Part shown: one piece after another, positions 32,474 to 44,106 of the stretch | How positions within the stretch are numbered: the first letter of the stretch is position 1 | Layout of the letters: each line of letters begins with the position of its first letter | From: Rhizophlyctis rosea | Taxonomy: Eukaryota > Chytridiomycota > Chytridiomycetes > Rhizophlyctidales > Rhizophlyctidaceae | Assembly: GCA_027596075.1 (NCBI GenBank) | Contig: JADGJC010000030.1 | Location: 124,001-188,000, forward strand | Direction of reading: 5' to 3' | Length of the DNA: 64,000 nucleotides | Made by a program: the position numbers and the translations under genes | The notes under the pieces: generated by a model | Told to the model about the DNA's origin: nothing | The model's database searches: none | The model's input: the letters and a program-made list of their open reading frames with translations, nothing else

Positions 32474-35065
32474 CTTCAGTTTGTGAGGCTTGTTCACGGG
32501 TGTAGGTTTGACCTATGGAAGGACTTTGTTCTTTGTTCCGAAGGAGAGTTCTCGAACCTCTGAAGCTTGCTATTGATAAATCTTTGCCTTGACCTGATTG
32601 ATGTGCAGGACGTTTCAGTATGATATCTATTATCTCTTCCTTCCCTCAAAAAGGACACCCAGTGCACCATCGTGCACAAAAATGTCATCTTTCCACGGTG
32701 TACTTCTACAACACGACGTTGGTTTCGCTTAGGCAGAATATAGTAGGCCAAGAGACACATATCTTGAAACCATGGAAAAACATCATGATGATATGCACAC
32801 TACGCGAATCAATTGGCGGAATCATTCCCTCCGAACATACCTGTCGGCATGGACTGGGATGGGAGGACCGGGCAGGTCTTGGCAGCTGCTCATGCAACCG
32901 TGTTACTTCCCATGTTGTCCTTTTCTGGGGGAGGGGCATTCGGTGTACGAAATCCATCTCCTTCCAAGTGACCACAAACCCCATCAAGTAGCTTCAAGTC
33001 CACCACCCACCTGTCAAATCGCACAAACACAAAATTGCGCAGTCAACCGGGGGCTTGTCGATTGTCTGAACCTCTGGACACATTAAGTATGGGCTGGAAA
33101 CAAAATCGTTCCTTGTTCTTTCTGTCGTTTCGATGGCAGCCTCGTCGCTTCTGGTAAGCAAACCTTTGGCTGTTATACATTTATTCACGCTCGTGTGTGC
33201 TCAGATGAAAGTTATATGCTGGCCATCAATCACCAACCTCCACCCTCGCAAAGCTCGCTCCCTCTTCAACTCTGACTACTCTAACTACCGGTACTATAGG
33301 CTGACGATGTTCAGCTAATGGAATGCAAACGTGTGCGGGAAGTGAGGCATACACCCACATACATAAATACAAAGTCTGCTTCCTGTCAAGATTTCCGTTT
33401 CGTCTGTTTCACCTTCGTTCTGGGTAGCACTGGGATGGAGACCGTTGAGATAAAAATTGGTGGATTAGTCGGACAGATTACATACTGGGAAGAATGGGGA
33501 GTACGTGCATGGAAAGTAGTCGAGTGTATGATGGTGAACATCAGTCCTGGCTGAAAGGCACAGTGGAGAAGATCATGAGGGAGTCAAGGGCGCCTCACTG
33601 ATTGTTGAAATTGGTGGCAAATGACAAATTCCCTCTTTTCACGGTGGTCAATCATGATTGTGAGTAACTTGGAACAGAATTCAAGAGCAACTCAAAACCC
33701 GGGAACATGAGTCCAATAATTTGCGGTATCTTCGTTCATGGGATCTTAGAGCCCGTCCTCTAAATATTGCAGCAATATTTGTAGTTTCATTTGAGTTTCA
33801 TCTTTTGTTACTCACGGATGCAGTTACTGATTGTTCCGACCGTCTTAAGACAGTCACAGGTGGTTTTCGGCCTAGGTTGCGAGGAGTACTAGATGAGATG
33901 TTGGTTATATGATAGATTGAATCCCAATGAACATTTGATCGTACAGGCTGCGACCGCCCGCATACTAAATTCAGATTTGGGATCATCTGCTGCACCAGAC
34001 TATTGAGTTCGGTTGGTTCTTTTGAGTTTTGCTTTTCAACAGTTTCAAAGACTGCGGAACCTTGGAGTTTCCGGAAAAGCAGAAATCGCACACACTTCGC
34101 TACAGGATGCTCGTGTATTCCAGGCTGCATGAGTCGTTGCAAGAAGCAAATTTCACAGTAAGGACGCTGAAGCGCAGGGTTAGAAGATTCCTCGAAGTGG
34201 ACAGACTTGGTTTTTGAAACATCTCGGTTGGCCTTACGTATGTGCAGCTGCGTGGGCGGTTCCATGCACTCATTCGCCGTCAACATTAGGGGCCTCCCTT
34301 CGCGAAAACTTTAGGTTTTTAATGAGACTTCCTACTTCGAGTTACTCTGAGGCAATCTCAAAACGATTTGCCAAAATTCCTCGACAGCGATGCAACAGCC
34401 CCTCGTCAACAAGCAAATCTTTACGTTCGATACTTATTGATCACATTGCTGAGGCTTAAGATGGGTTTTTCTTATTATGATATAAATAGAAGTAGGCTGG
34501 ATTTCTTGTTCTGTCCAGCAATAACATGTCTACCAGGCTCAATGCTGGAAGTTCGTTTTATCATTGTCAGAACGCATGCATTCCATCTCTGTGAGCAAGC
34601 TACGCCTCCATGATACGAAAGTGATTAGCTGCAAATAAGATAAGGGGGCTCATTACTGCTCATTGAATATTCTCACCCAAGATATATAGGTTTTCGTTGG
34701 TGAAAACTAGAAGTCGTTGCCTGATGTATGGCATTTTGCTATGGGCTCTCGTGCTTGTGCAGTCTTTCTTGTCATTGAGCAGAAATACGTGTAATGATAG
34801 CTAATGATTGCAATCGTGTATCAACTATCCGGATGTGTTTACGGGAAAGGCTCGGAATGACGCGCTTGTGGACAAATGTTTGGGATTGTGTATGATCCAT
34901 AGTGGTAAACATATTTATTGTTATTTGACGCCGTTTTGACCTTTGGCACGTTTTTGAGAATGCAGTGTGGGAGTTTTGATTGATATAGAGGTTTTCCGCC
35001 ATATAGTATGTAATTTAGCGGATGTGGAGGTGGATAGAATATTCTTTGTGCCTCTGTTACCTATT
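32474..35065. other. Gene-poor 2.6 kb region
   Basis: Long stretch, clearly more AT-rich from about 33300 to 35050, without a recognised gene. It contains a 162-codon minus-strand frame at 34286-33798 (contains YCEICF and a His/Cys cluster; no known match, codon use not obviously coding) and a 61-codon plus-strand frame at 33133-33318 starting with a signal-peptide-like hydrophobic segment. A TATAAATA sequence lies near 34484 on plus with no convincing frame behind it. Could hold a non-coding RNA or decayed gene; no repeats or transposon features were seen. Confidence 0.45.
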
Positions 35066-37396
35066 TCAGCGAGCAAACATCGCGGCCTTCGTGAATGAGT
35101 ACTCATTGATAGCTTCGAGTCCTTGGTCCTTGCCATAGCCTGTGTACCAAAGAAGAAAAGTTACATCCCTGTGCAAAATAGAAGACATCGCACGCATAAT
35201 TGGATTAAAAGGAAATGGGGAGACATACCACTTCCCTTCCTACCCCCAACCGGGACGTAGGGCGGCGTCATGTTGTAGCAGTTGGCCCATACCTAATAGT
35301 CACCGAGAGAAAGAAAGATGTTTGTCCCATGATGTTCCCGAAACTTGCGTATTTTAACAAATCAATCGGCCAGCCAGAACGTACAATTCCAACATCAAGT
35401 CCTCTCACGGCCAGATCTAAATTCCGTCTATTCTCAGACCATATACCAGCGGCAAGGGCGTAGGGTGATGCATTCGCGCGGGTGATAGATTCTTCTAGGG
35501 TTTTGAATCTGTTGGTCGTATTCGTCAAATTTTGAAATTTGCGAGAAGGGTACCACTGTTCGTCACAACATACGGTTTGAGAACAGGCAAAACAGGTCCA
35601 AAGACCTCTTCCTGGGCAATGGGTGCGGTGTCGGGGACGGCATGGAATACTGGTTTTTTGGTATCATGATCGAAAACGAGAAGTGATGTGAATAATAGTG
35701 TGGGAAATGATTCGGTCCACAAAGGAGGTGTGAAGGCTTCGAATACAATAACCAGAAGTGACACAGTGGATATGTACCTGTCGGCGCAACAAAACACCCC
35801 GTTTCTCCCAGACGGTGTCCGCCAATCAATACCTCTCCATCCCCACGCGACTTTGCGTTTTTTATGTGGTGCAGGACTTTGGTCATGTGTGACTCTGTGA
35901 CTGAGTAATCATTGCCGAGGGTTGGTTGGAAGATGGTCACATATGCAGTAGGGCCAAAGCTTCTTCTGTGCCCCATTTGGGAATCGAAGAAAAATGCGCG
36001 CTCACCCAACGGTCCCATGTCCGTCCCCTCATCCTCATGATCCCCAACGACAAGTTCATCAACTTTTGCTTTCAGCTTCTCCAGAACTTCATCATAAACA
36101 CCTTCTTGCACCAACAAGCGCGTGCCCGCACAGCAGTTCTGCCCGGCATTTGCTATTCAGTAGAAAAGGAACAGGAAAATGTCACACAGGTGATATCTCA
36201 TATGACAACATTACAATGTCCATTTTCTGTACGCTAAAAGAATTCAAAACAAATAAAAACATACAAAACGCCGCCCCAACAATATCATCCACTGCCTTAT
36301 CAATGATCGCATCATCACAGACAATCATTGGGGCTTTGCCTCCCAATTCCATTGTGCATGGTTTCGGTCCGGGTGTTGCTGATGCTGCTTCGCGGGCAAT
36401 GATAGAACCCACGGAGGTGGAGCCTGTGAAGCTGATTTTGTCGAGCAAGGGGTTTGAAACCAGGGCTGCGCCAATCTGGGCGTCGCCAGGGATGACGTTG
36501 ACAATGCCGGCGGGAAGAGGTGGTGTCAGGAGAGAGGCAAGGTGGAGGGTTGAGAGAGGATTTTGGTGAGGTGGTTTTAGGATTATGGTCTGGTGGAGGA
36601 GGTGTGATGAGGGGGTGGAGTTTGAATGATGGGTGAATAAGGTGAACGTACATTTCCACAGGCTAGGGCTGGTGCCATTTTCCATGCTGCTAGCACTAAA
36701 ATGGTGGGAAGAGGTAGTCTTCACAAATGCCCAAATCACTTTTTTATAGCAAACGGGACATACGTAAGGGATAATTGAAACTTGTAATCATCCCTATTAC
36801 TCCGATGGGTTCGCGTATGGTATATGAATTGTAGGATGGGTCGTCCATGAATGTTCGACCTGTATGTCAGGTCAGATCCAATGTACAGTTCATTTTGACA
36901 ACCACTCTGATGCCTTCCATGAAGCTTGTCAGCGATTCCTGCATAAGTTGCAAAATGGGCAACAATGTTGGATCTTGTTTTTGCGCCTCCAGCCTGGGTC
37001 TTCAATCATACCCGCAAAATACCGGAACAATTCCACGCATGCCTCAACATCCCAACGTGCATCCCGTATTGTTTTTCCTCCTGCTGTTTCCGACCACGCT
37101 AAGTTCTCCGCCTCTTTCTCAATAGAGTTCGCCACTTCTAACAGCGCGTTTCGCCGCTGAGAACCGCCCCATCTTCGCCACACTTCCAAAGCGTCCTTTG
37201 CAGCGTGGCATGCTTCTTGGATTGTGGCTAGAGTACCGTCGTGAACGGTATATTGAGACTGTGAAGATGAAGGATTCAGTAGTTTTGTTGAGATTCTGGT
37301 CGGCGGGTCCAAGAATCGCCCATTGAGAAAGGGTGTTGTGTGCTTGGGAGAGAAACGAGGTCCCCTATTTAGGGAGGGCGGCACCTTCCAAGGCAT
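35066..37396 (-). CDS. NAD(P)-dependent aldehyde dehydrogenase
   Basis: Oxidises an aldehyde to the acid. ATG at 37396, stop TGA at 35066. Exons give, in order, FLNGRFLDPP, WSETAGGKTIRDARWDVE, FRYFAGIADKLHG, the cofactor region IREPIGVIGMITSFNYPL, KMAPALACGN, LPAGIVNVIPGD, ISFTGSTSVG, the glutamate motif ELGGKAPMIVCDD, the catalytic cysteine motif NAGQNCCAGTRLLVQEGVYD (about 36130-36090), then ETGCFVAPT, the EESITRANASPYALAAGIWS segment (about 35500-35440) and the ending YSFTKAAMFAR. Catalytic Glu and Cys are both present, so it should be active. About nine introns. The N-terminal pattern and IADKLHG look like the betaine/aminobutyraldehyde (ALDH9) type, but substrate cannot be fixed from sequence. 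No clear targeting signal. Confidence 0.93.
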
Positions 37397-38183
37397 TGCG
37401 GAGATTTTACAAAGTTTGAGCAGACTAGCCAGTTACGCGCGTTGTGGAACTGTGAGCTGGTTTCGACGGTATAAAGTTCGCGCTGGTTGGCCGCTCCGTT
37501 GATTGTTTGAATTTTGCAAGGAGAAGATGGGTCCAGCTGGAAGTGAGATGGAAGTGACTGAAGTGAGGGAGGAGAGGGGATCGGAACCCTCTCGCAGTCA
37601 ATTGAGTTTTTGTGTCACCGATAGGCCCAGCCGCCCATGGCGTCAACATGCCGTGGCGCAGCGAGTTGCCGCATTGCCGCTCCCTGTGTGTGTCCCACAC
37701 TGGTCCACTGGAGAGGGCATTGCCAGGCAAACAGACGCTGAAACCTTTTCCGTCCCGCCAATTTCATCGGGTATTGCCATAAAGTGTAACTCACTACCCA
37801 CTAATGGTGGTTTCGATAAGGTATGCTGAAGAGGGTGAGAGTGACTGGTTTCATACAATATTGGTGTATTGTGGACTACGTTACGCAACGAGCCACTGGT
37901 CGACTCTCGTCCTCATCTGACGGAAATCTTGTCACTTCCCACGTAGGGTGCCTTGAGCGCGGGAAATTGAGTCACGCGACCTTCGTCCACATTCCCAGAG
38001 TTTGAAACAAACAGCTGGATGACTGTCGTCAGGTAAACCACCCCCTCTCCCATAGCTACCGTCGGCAAGTTCATAGACTCCCTGTCGCACTTTTTCCACC
38101 CAGTTCAAAGATACCTACTACAACGCGGGTCCTACCCAGCCTTCATATCAGACCTTAGTCACCACAAACAACACGGCACCAAC
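37397..38183. promoter_or_regulatory. Divergent promoter region, ALDH and golgin
   Basis: About 790 bp between divergent starts. Pyrimidine-rich sequence precedes the golgin ATG (about 38040-38160). No gene or assignable factor site was found. Confidence 0.5.
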
Positions 38184-41100
38184 ATGTTTTCCAATTTCAA
38201 TATTCAGGACCGTCTCAATAAGGCAGTGGAGGCGTCACGTGGTGCTATCGGAAATATCCAGAGCACCCTGAACAACCCAAATGTCCTTGCGCGTGCGGGG
38301 CTGAGTCCATCCGCATCAACTGCAACATTATCCAATGGTGGTGGCGAGCCATTACTGATTGGGGACGAAATCAGAGCATCCTCTGATGGCACTGGCAGTG
38401 ACGCTGGAGGGGATGCACCAAGAGTTTCGCTTGACGGAAGTGAAGCTGGAAGCGGGACGGAGGGTAGAACAGAGGGCAGGGTGCCGCTTTCGTCTATGAG
38501 TCCTGAGGAGGTGCTGCAGTTGGAGCCGGCAGAACTACAAGATCGGCTAAATCGTGTCAAGCGCTTCGAAACGAAATTCTCCGGTAAGAGAATCTTGACT
38601 GATGGCGATTGAAGTAAGTGCGGGAGGATGGACGCATCTGACGATCACACGAAACAAACAGATTTAGCGAAGGCTTATAAGTCACTGCAGCGAAAAAATC
38701 AACAAATCGAGCTTGTCATCAACTTGAACAGTCCCGTAAAGAACATCACCACCACCACTGATTTGGAAAATTTCAGTCGCTATCTTGCTACTCTGAAGCA
38801 AAATAACGAGGTGAGTGAAAGTCAAAGGCTCGTCATTCACTCAGGAGCTCATAGTTTGTGCAGGCTTCGGCAGCAGAAATACAACGCTTGTCCAAGCAAG
38901 TCAGTGACGCGAAAGAAGTTCAGCAGCTCGAAGCGGCGGCAAAGGCGGACCTGCTAAATTCTCTTCAGATGAGATTGATCGAGCGGGAGGATGTATGTTG
39001 ATCATATGATGAATGCAATTGAATCAAAATGCAGAGATGTGACCTTTGTATAAATCACAGGAAGTCAACCGGTTGAAAGCTACAGTCCAAAAGCTTGAGT
39101 CTCAGCCATCTCCAAACCAATCCTCCTCCAACATCGAAGCAAAATCGGCACCGGAAATCTCAAATACAGACGAAACAGCCGCACCGAATGCTGGGCAAAG
39201 TTCGACTGAGGCTGTCATGCGGTCGAAATTGCGCGATTTGGCAAATTCGTTGAAGAAGACGATCGAGCAGAGGAATAAGGCGGTTGAAAGGGTGAAGGAA
39301 CTGCAAGCTGCGAATGAATCTTTGACTTCTAAGCTGGCTGCTTCCTCCGGGCCTCATGCCAATGGGTCGATTGTAAACGGGGATGGTGGTGCGGAGGCGG
39401 CGGCAAATGAGGATGTGGAGCGATTGAAGGCACGGCTAGGGGAGGTGGAAGCCGTCAACAAAGAGTTGGAGGAGCAGCTTGAGCAACAACTCGAAAAGGC
39501 GAAGAACACCGAACAGGGTGCGGTGCTCGAAAGTCATCTTGCCGAGCTCCAACAGGAGAAGACCAAAGTTATGCGAGGTCAAAAAGTTCTGAACGAGATG
39601 ATGGAGGACATTGATAGATTGAACGGCGAGCTTAACCATGCGACACATGCATACTATGAGGCACAGAACGAACTACGTCAACGGACCACAGAATTGACTC
39701 AAACACAGCAGCGGGTTGAGGCTCTCACGGCATCGGTCAAGTCTATCGAGACTGAGAGGGACGAGCTGAAACAAGCTCATACTGAGGCAGAAAGACGTTT
39801 GGCCGAATTGGAGGGAATAAGAGCAGATCTTGAGCAGGAGCGGACGCAACGAGGAGAATTGGAGAATCAGTTGACGGCACAGCGAGATTTGGTTGCGGGT
39901 ACGGAGGATGGAAAGGCGCGGCTTGGGGAGTTGGAAGCGGAGGTTCAGAAAAAGACTGCAGATATAGCTCGGTTGGAGGATGAGAAGAAAGCGGTGGAGG
40001 AGGCGCGTCAGAGTTTGGAATCGCAGTTGGCGGAGCAAATACAACGGGTGTCGGCTTTGGAAGCCGAGGTAACGACGGTGAGGCAGCAAGCCGAGGCGGA
40101 AGCCACCAAGACCCAAAAGCTCGTTGAGGAATTGAATGCTCAGAAGAAGGAAGCGGACCGGAAAGTCTTGGAGATCCAAAAGGGTCAAGAAGACGTCAGC
40201 AGCCTTCGGGAGCGGGCGGAGCGTGTTACACAGGAAAGGGATGAACTGCAGCAGGCGATCAGTCAATCTAATGAGCAGTTGTCGTCTTTGACGGAGGAGT
40301 CGCGTGTACAAAAGGAGGAACTGGCTCGCAGGGTAGCTGACTTGGAGGCGGCGGAGAGGGAGTTGAAGGAGCGGGTGGAGTTGCTGAAGGGGGAGATGGA
40401 TCAGTTGGTAGCGGAGAAAGAGAAGCTTGATGCGGAGGCTAAGGATCATGAGGAGGTTGTTACGGATTTGGAACATCGGGCTGCGGAATACTCGGAGAAG
40501 TATCTGCAGGTTTCGGTTCAATTGGAGGATGCCAGGACGGATTGTCAGGTTGCTTTGGCGAGAGTGGCGGAGGTGGAGGTGGCTTTGGCGGGGGAGACGG
40601 GACGGGCGGATGGGGCTGGAAAGGAGTTGGAGGCGGCGAAAGGGGAGTTGATTGATGTGCAGGGACGGTTGGCGGATGCGCAGAAGGAGGCTGAGAGTCG
40701 GCAGGCGGAACTTGTTGGGAAAGTTGCGGAGTTGGAGAAGTTGGTGGAGGAAGGGAGGAAGAAATTGGGGTTGGCGAACCGGCAGATTGAGGATTTGAAA
40801 GGGCAGTTGGAGAATGCGCAAGGTGCGGATGCGTCGCGGTTGGTGGAGTTGGAGAGTACGGTCCGGGAGCTTGAGGAACGGGTTGCGGGGGCAGATAAGG
40901 AGTTGGGTGAGGTGCGCGGGGAGCGGGACGGGTTGGGGGCTCGGGTGGCGGAGGCGGAGAAGACGTCGCGGGAAGCCCTAGAACGGTTGACTCAGGAGAA
41001 ACAAAAGGTGGAGGAGGAGTTGGTTGCTTCCAGGGATGCGTCGGCTTTGTTTGATGTTGAGCGGTCGCGGTTGGGGGATGCGCATTCTGCGGCTCAGGCT

Positions 41101-43802
41101 GAGGTGGATAAACTTCTGAAGGAGGTGACGCAGCTCAAAGAGTCAATGCAATCGGAGAAGGAGGCGGCTGAAAGTAGGATTCGTGCGCTCGAGAATGAAG
41201 TTGCGGGAGCGGAGAGTGAGGTTGAGAGGTTGAAGGCGGAGACACAGGGTTCACTCAAAGAAGTGGAAGATCGGTCTGCCGCGTTAAGTAGTGCAGAGGG
41301 GCTGGTGGAAACGCTCCGTGCAGAAGTTGCCGCACAGTTGGAGAAGATTAGTCAGTTGGAGTCCGAGATCCAAAATGCCAACTCTTCACATTCTTCGTCA
41401 CGAGAGACACACGCGTCCGAACTTTTCGAGTTGAAGCGGCAGTTGGAAGCGAGTGCGGCATCACTTTCTCAGGCTCGGGAGCGTGAGGAGGCGGCTCAGC
41501 GTCGGGCTCAGGAGTTGGAGGAGAAGGTTGGGAGAATTAACAATGAAAAGACTGAAAGTAATGCCGATTTGGCGGCACGAGAAGCGCTGACGAATGATCT
41601 TCAATCGAAGCTTGCGGAGCTTGAGAGTTTGAGAACAGAATTGATGAGTGTGACGGAACAGAAGGGGGGATTAGAGCAGCGGGTGGCGGACCTTGAACGA
41701 CAAGTCGAAGGGAGAGCAGATTTGGAGCGGGAGATTGAGAGCTTGCGTGCGGAGCGTGGGGATAGTGAAACGCAAAACGCGGAGATGGACAAGCTCCGCT
41801 CCGAGCTTGGGGAGAAAGGAGAACGGGTGGCGGCGTTGGAGGAACAGTTGCGGGTCGTGACGGAAGAGAAGGTTGGGTTGCAGCAGCGGATAGCGGATGT
41901 GGAAGGGGAAGTCAAGAAGGCTACCGAGGCTCATGCGGGATTGTCGCGGGACATGAAGCTTTTGACCGATTTTCGGCGTCAGCAGGAACAGAATCGTGCA
42001 GAGCTTGAGGCGCGATTACGGTCTACTGAGGAGCAGTTGGCCGTAGCTAAACAGACCATCCATACACGCGACGAGTCGTATACCAATTTGTCTTCGGAAA
42101 TGAGTGCAGTCCGTCAGCAACTTGCGGAGGAGGAGGAGAAGAAGACAAAATCCATACAGTTGTTGCGTAATTCTAAAGCACGCATTTTGAAATTGGAGGG
42201 GGAGCTGAAGGGGAAGGACGAGGCACTGGCCAAGGCATCGGAGCAGGTTGCCGAAGTCCAGGCGGCGAGGGAACGGGATCTAAAAGAGAAAGAAGGGCAG
42301 ATGGCGAATGTGACGCGGCAGCTTGAAGACATGCAGTCACGGCTTCGAAAGCAGCAGGATGGGGCTCAGGATTTGGAGAGGCGGCGGAAGGAGTTTGCGG
42401 CAGAGCAGGAGGGGCTCCATTCTCGGATTGCGGAGTTGACGGCTTTGGAGTCGAGTTTGAGGAGTGAGAGGGATCAGGCACGGGAGGAACTTCAAATTCG
42501 GGGAGCGGAGTTTGAGAGTAGTCAGTCCATGCTTGAAGCTCAAGCCATCCAGTTACGTCAATGGCCCGCACGAGTGCAAGAACTGGAAAGTCGAGTGCAC
42601 ACGCTTGATGAAGAGCTTGAGACCTCCCGCCGGTTGTTCCAATCCAAGTCTGTTGAGAATGATTCGCTGAATTTGCGGATATCTGAGTTGGAGGCGCGGG
42701 TGTTTGAGAGTGGGCAGATGACGAGTGATTTGGATGGGGCGAAGAGGGAGGCTAGGGATGCTAAGAAACATGCGATGGAGAGGTTGAAGGAGGTTAGGAG
42801 GAAGGAGGGGGAGGTTAAGGAGGCTAGGAGGGAGATGGAGGAGGCGAAGGGGGCTTTGGAGAGGGCTAAGGAGGAGGAGGAGAGGAAGAGGAAGGAGGTT
42901 GAGGGGTTAAGGGCGGATCTTTTGGAGCAGAAGAAGAAGGAGGAGGAATGGAAGAGGAGGGTTATGACTGAGGAGGTGAGTTATTCAAGTTGTTCACTGG
43001 TGGCGCTGTAGCAGTGTCTCAATCTTTATATGACAGGGCAAACTTCGTGATCTTGAAACGCAAATAGCGGATCTTCGATCAAATCAGCAGGAGGCCAATG
43101 CTGCTCGGGAGAAGGTGTTGGAGGAAATGAAGCTGAAAGAGGCTCATTGGAAGCAGTTGAATAAGGTATGATGGTGATGTCGCTCTTGGGTGATGTCGCT
43201 CTTGGTTTGTAGGTGCTCGAAGCGCACTTCATTCACTTTCATCACACACAGACACTAAAAGAAGAAATCCGCCGGCTGACACGTTCCTCATCCATGGCCG
43301 GGGGCATGTCCGGTCTCGCCAGTCCGTCAATAGGACAATCTCCACCACCGTCACGACCGCTTTCTATAGGTGCTTTACCGACGCATCAGGGGAGGGGGTC
43401 GTCTAGCTCGTTGAATTCTGATGATGGACGACCGTTGTCGCCTGTTGATACGAGACGACTGAGTAATACGTTTGCGCCTAGTCCGAATACGCCGGCTTCG
43501 GCGACGTCGATGACGGGGAGGACACCGACGTCCTCGGTGACGGATTTGGATTATGCGAAGATTTTGTTGTTGGAGTTTTTGGAGGCTAAGGATCGGAGTA
43601 GGAGGGTGAGTTTTGGGAGGACTTTGTTTGGCTTGTTGAAATGTCTTTGGGATGCGGCACATTCGTTATGTGTCCATATAAAGGTCCGGCCTTTTTGAAA
43701 CCTGATGTCATATTCTTCCTACAGCCACATATGGTAAACGCATTAGCGAGACTGCTACATTTCACTCCGGATGAAGTCAAACGGGTACAGAAGCTTTTGT
43801 AA
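38184..43802 (+). CDS. GRIP-domain golgin (Golgi coiled-coil tether)
   Basis: Large vesicle-tethering protein of the trans-Golgi, anchored by the small GTPase Arl1 through its C-terminal GRIP domain; yeast Imh1 and animal golgin-97/245 are relatives. Exon 1 (38184-38583) starts MFSNFNIQDRLNKAVEASRG, the short N-terminal motif of such golgins. After small exons near 38662 and 38860 comes one very long exon (about 39059-42975) of Glu/Lys/Gln/Leu heptad coiled coil, more than 1,300 residues with scarcely any Pro. Short 3' exons (about 43038-43165, 43212-43600, 43730-43802) carry a Ser/Pro-rich hinge and the GRIP domain: LDYAKILLLEFLEAKDRSRR then MVNALARLLHFTPDEVKRVQ. The invariant GRIP tyrosine is in LDYAK. 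The high purine content of the long exon reflects Glu/Lys codons. Confidence 0.92.
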
Positions 43803-44106
43803 TTTTTCTTGGTTTATATAGGCTGTTTTTGGTTATATGCTTTTGCTTATGTTGTGTGTTTGTAAAATGTGATGTGGGGCACTTTTGAGAATAGTTAAAC
43901 GACCGGAAAACAAGAAAACAAAGAAACGGTGTACGCTGATTCTATGATGTTTTTTGCAAATCTTGAAACCGGTTTTTGTGCTGCTGTTCTTTTGGTTTGG
44001 TGTGTGGGGTGTCTGCTTGTGGGGTGTTGTGGATGATTCGGTGGACTCAGAATGTAGATATTTACAAGAGATGTATGGTGCCGGGGGTATCTAAAGTTCC
44101 TACATG
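43803..44106. other. Convergent 3' flanks, golgin and CFAP58
   Basis: About 300 bp, T-rich directly after the golgin stop. Probably both 3' untranslated regions; no gene seen. Confidence 0.55.

Noticed and set aside
39673..40821. 382-codon minus-strand frame, Leu/Arg/Pro-rich
   Set aside because: Mirror of the golgin coiled-coil exon; its composition is that expected from the complement of Glu/Lys/Gln codons.
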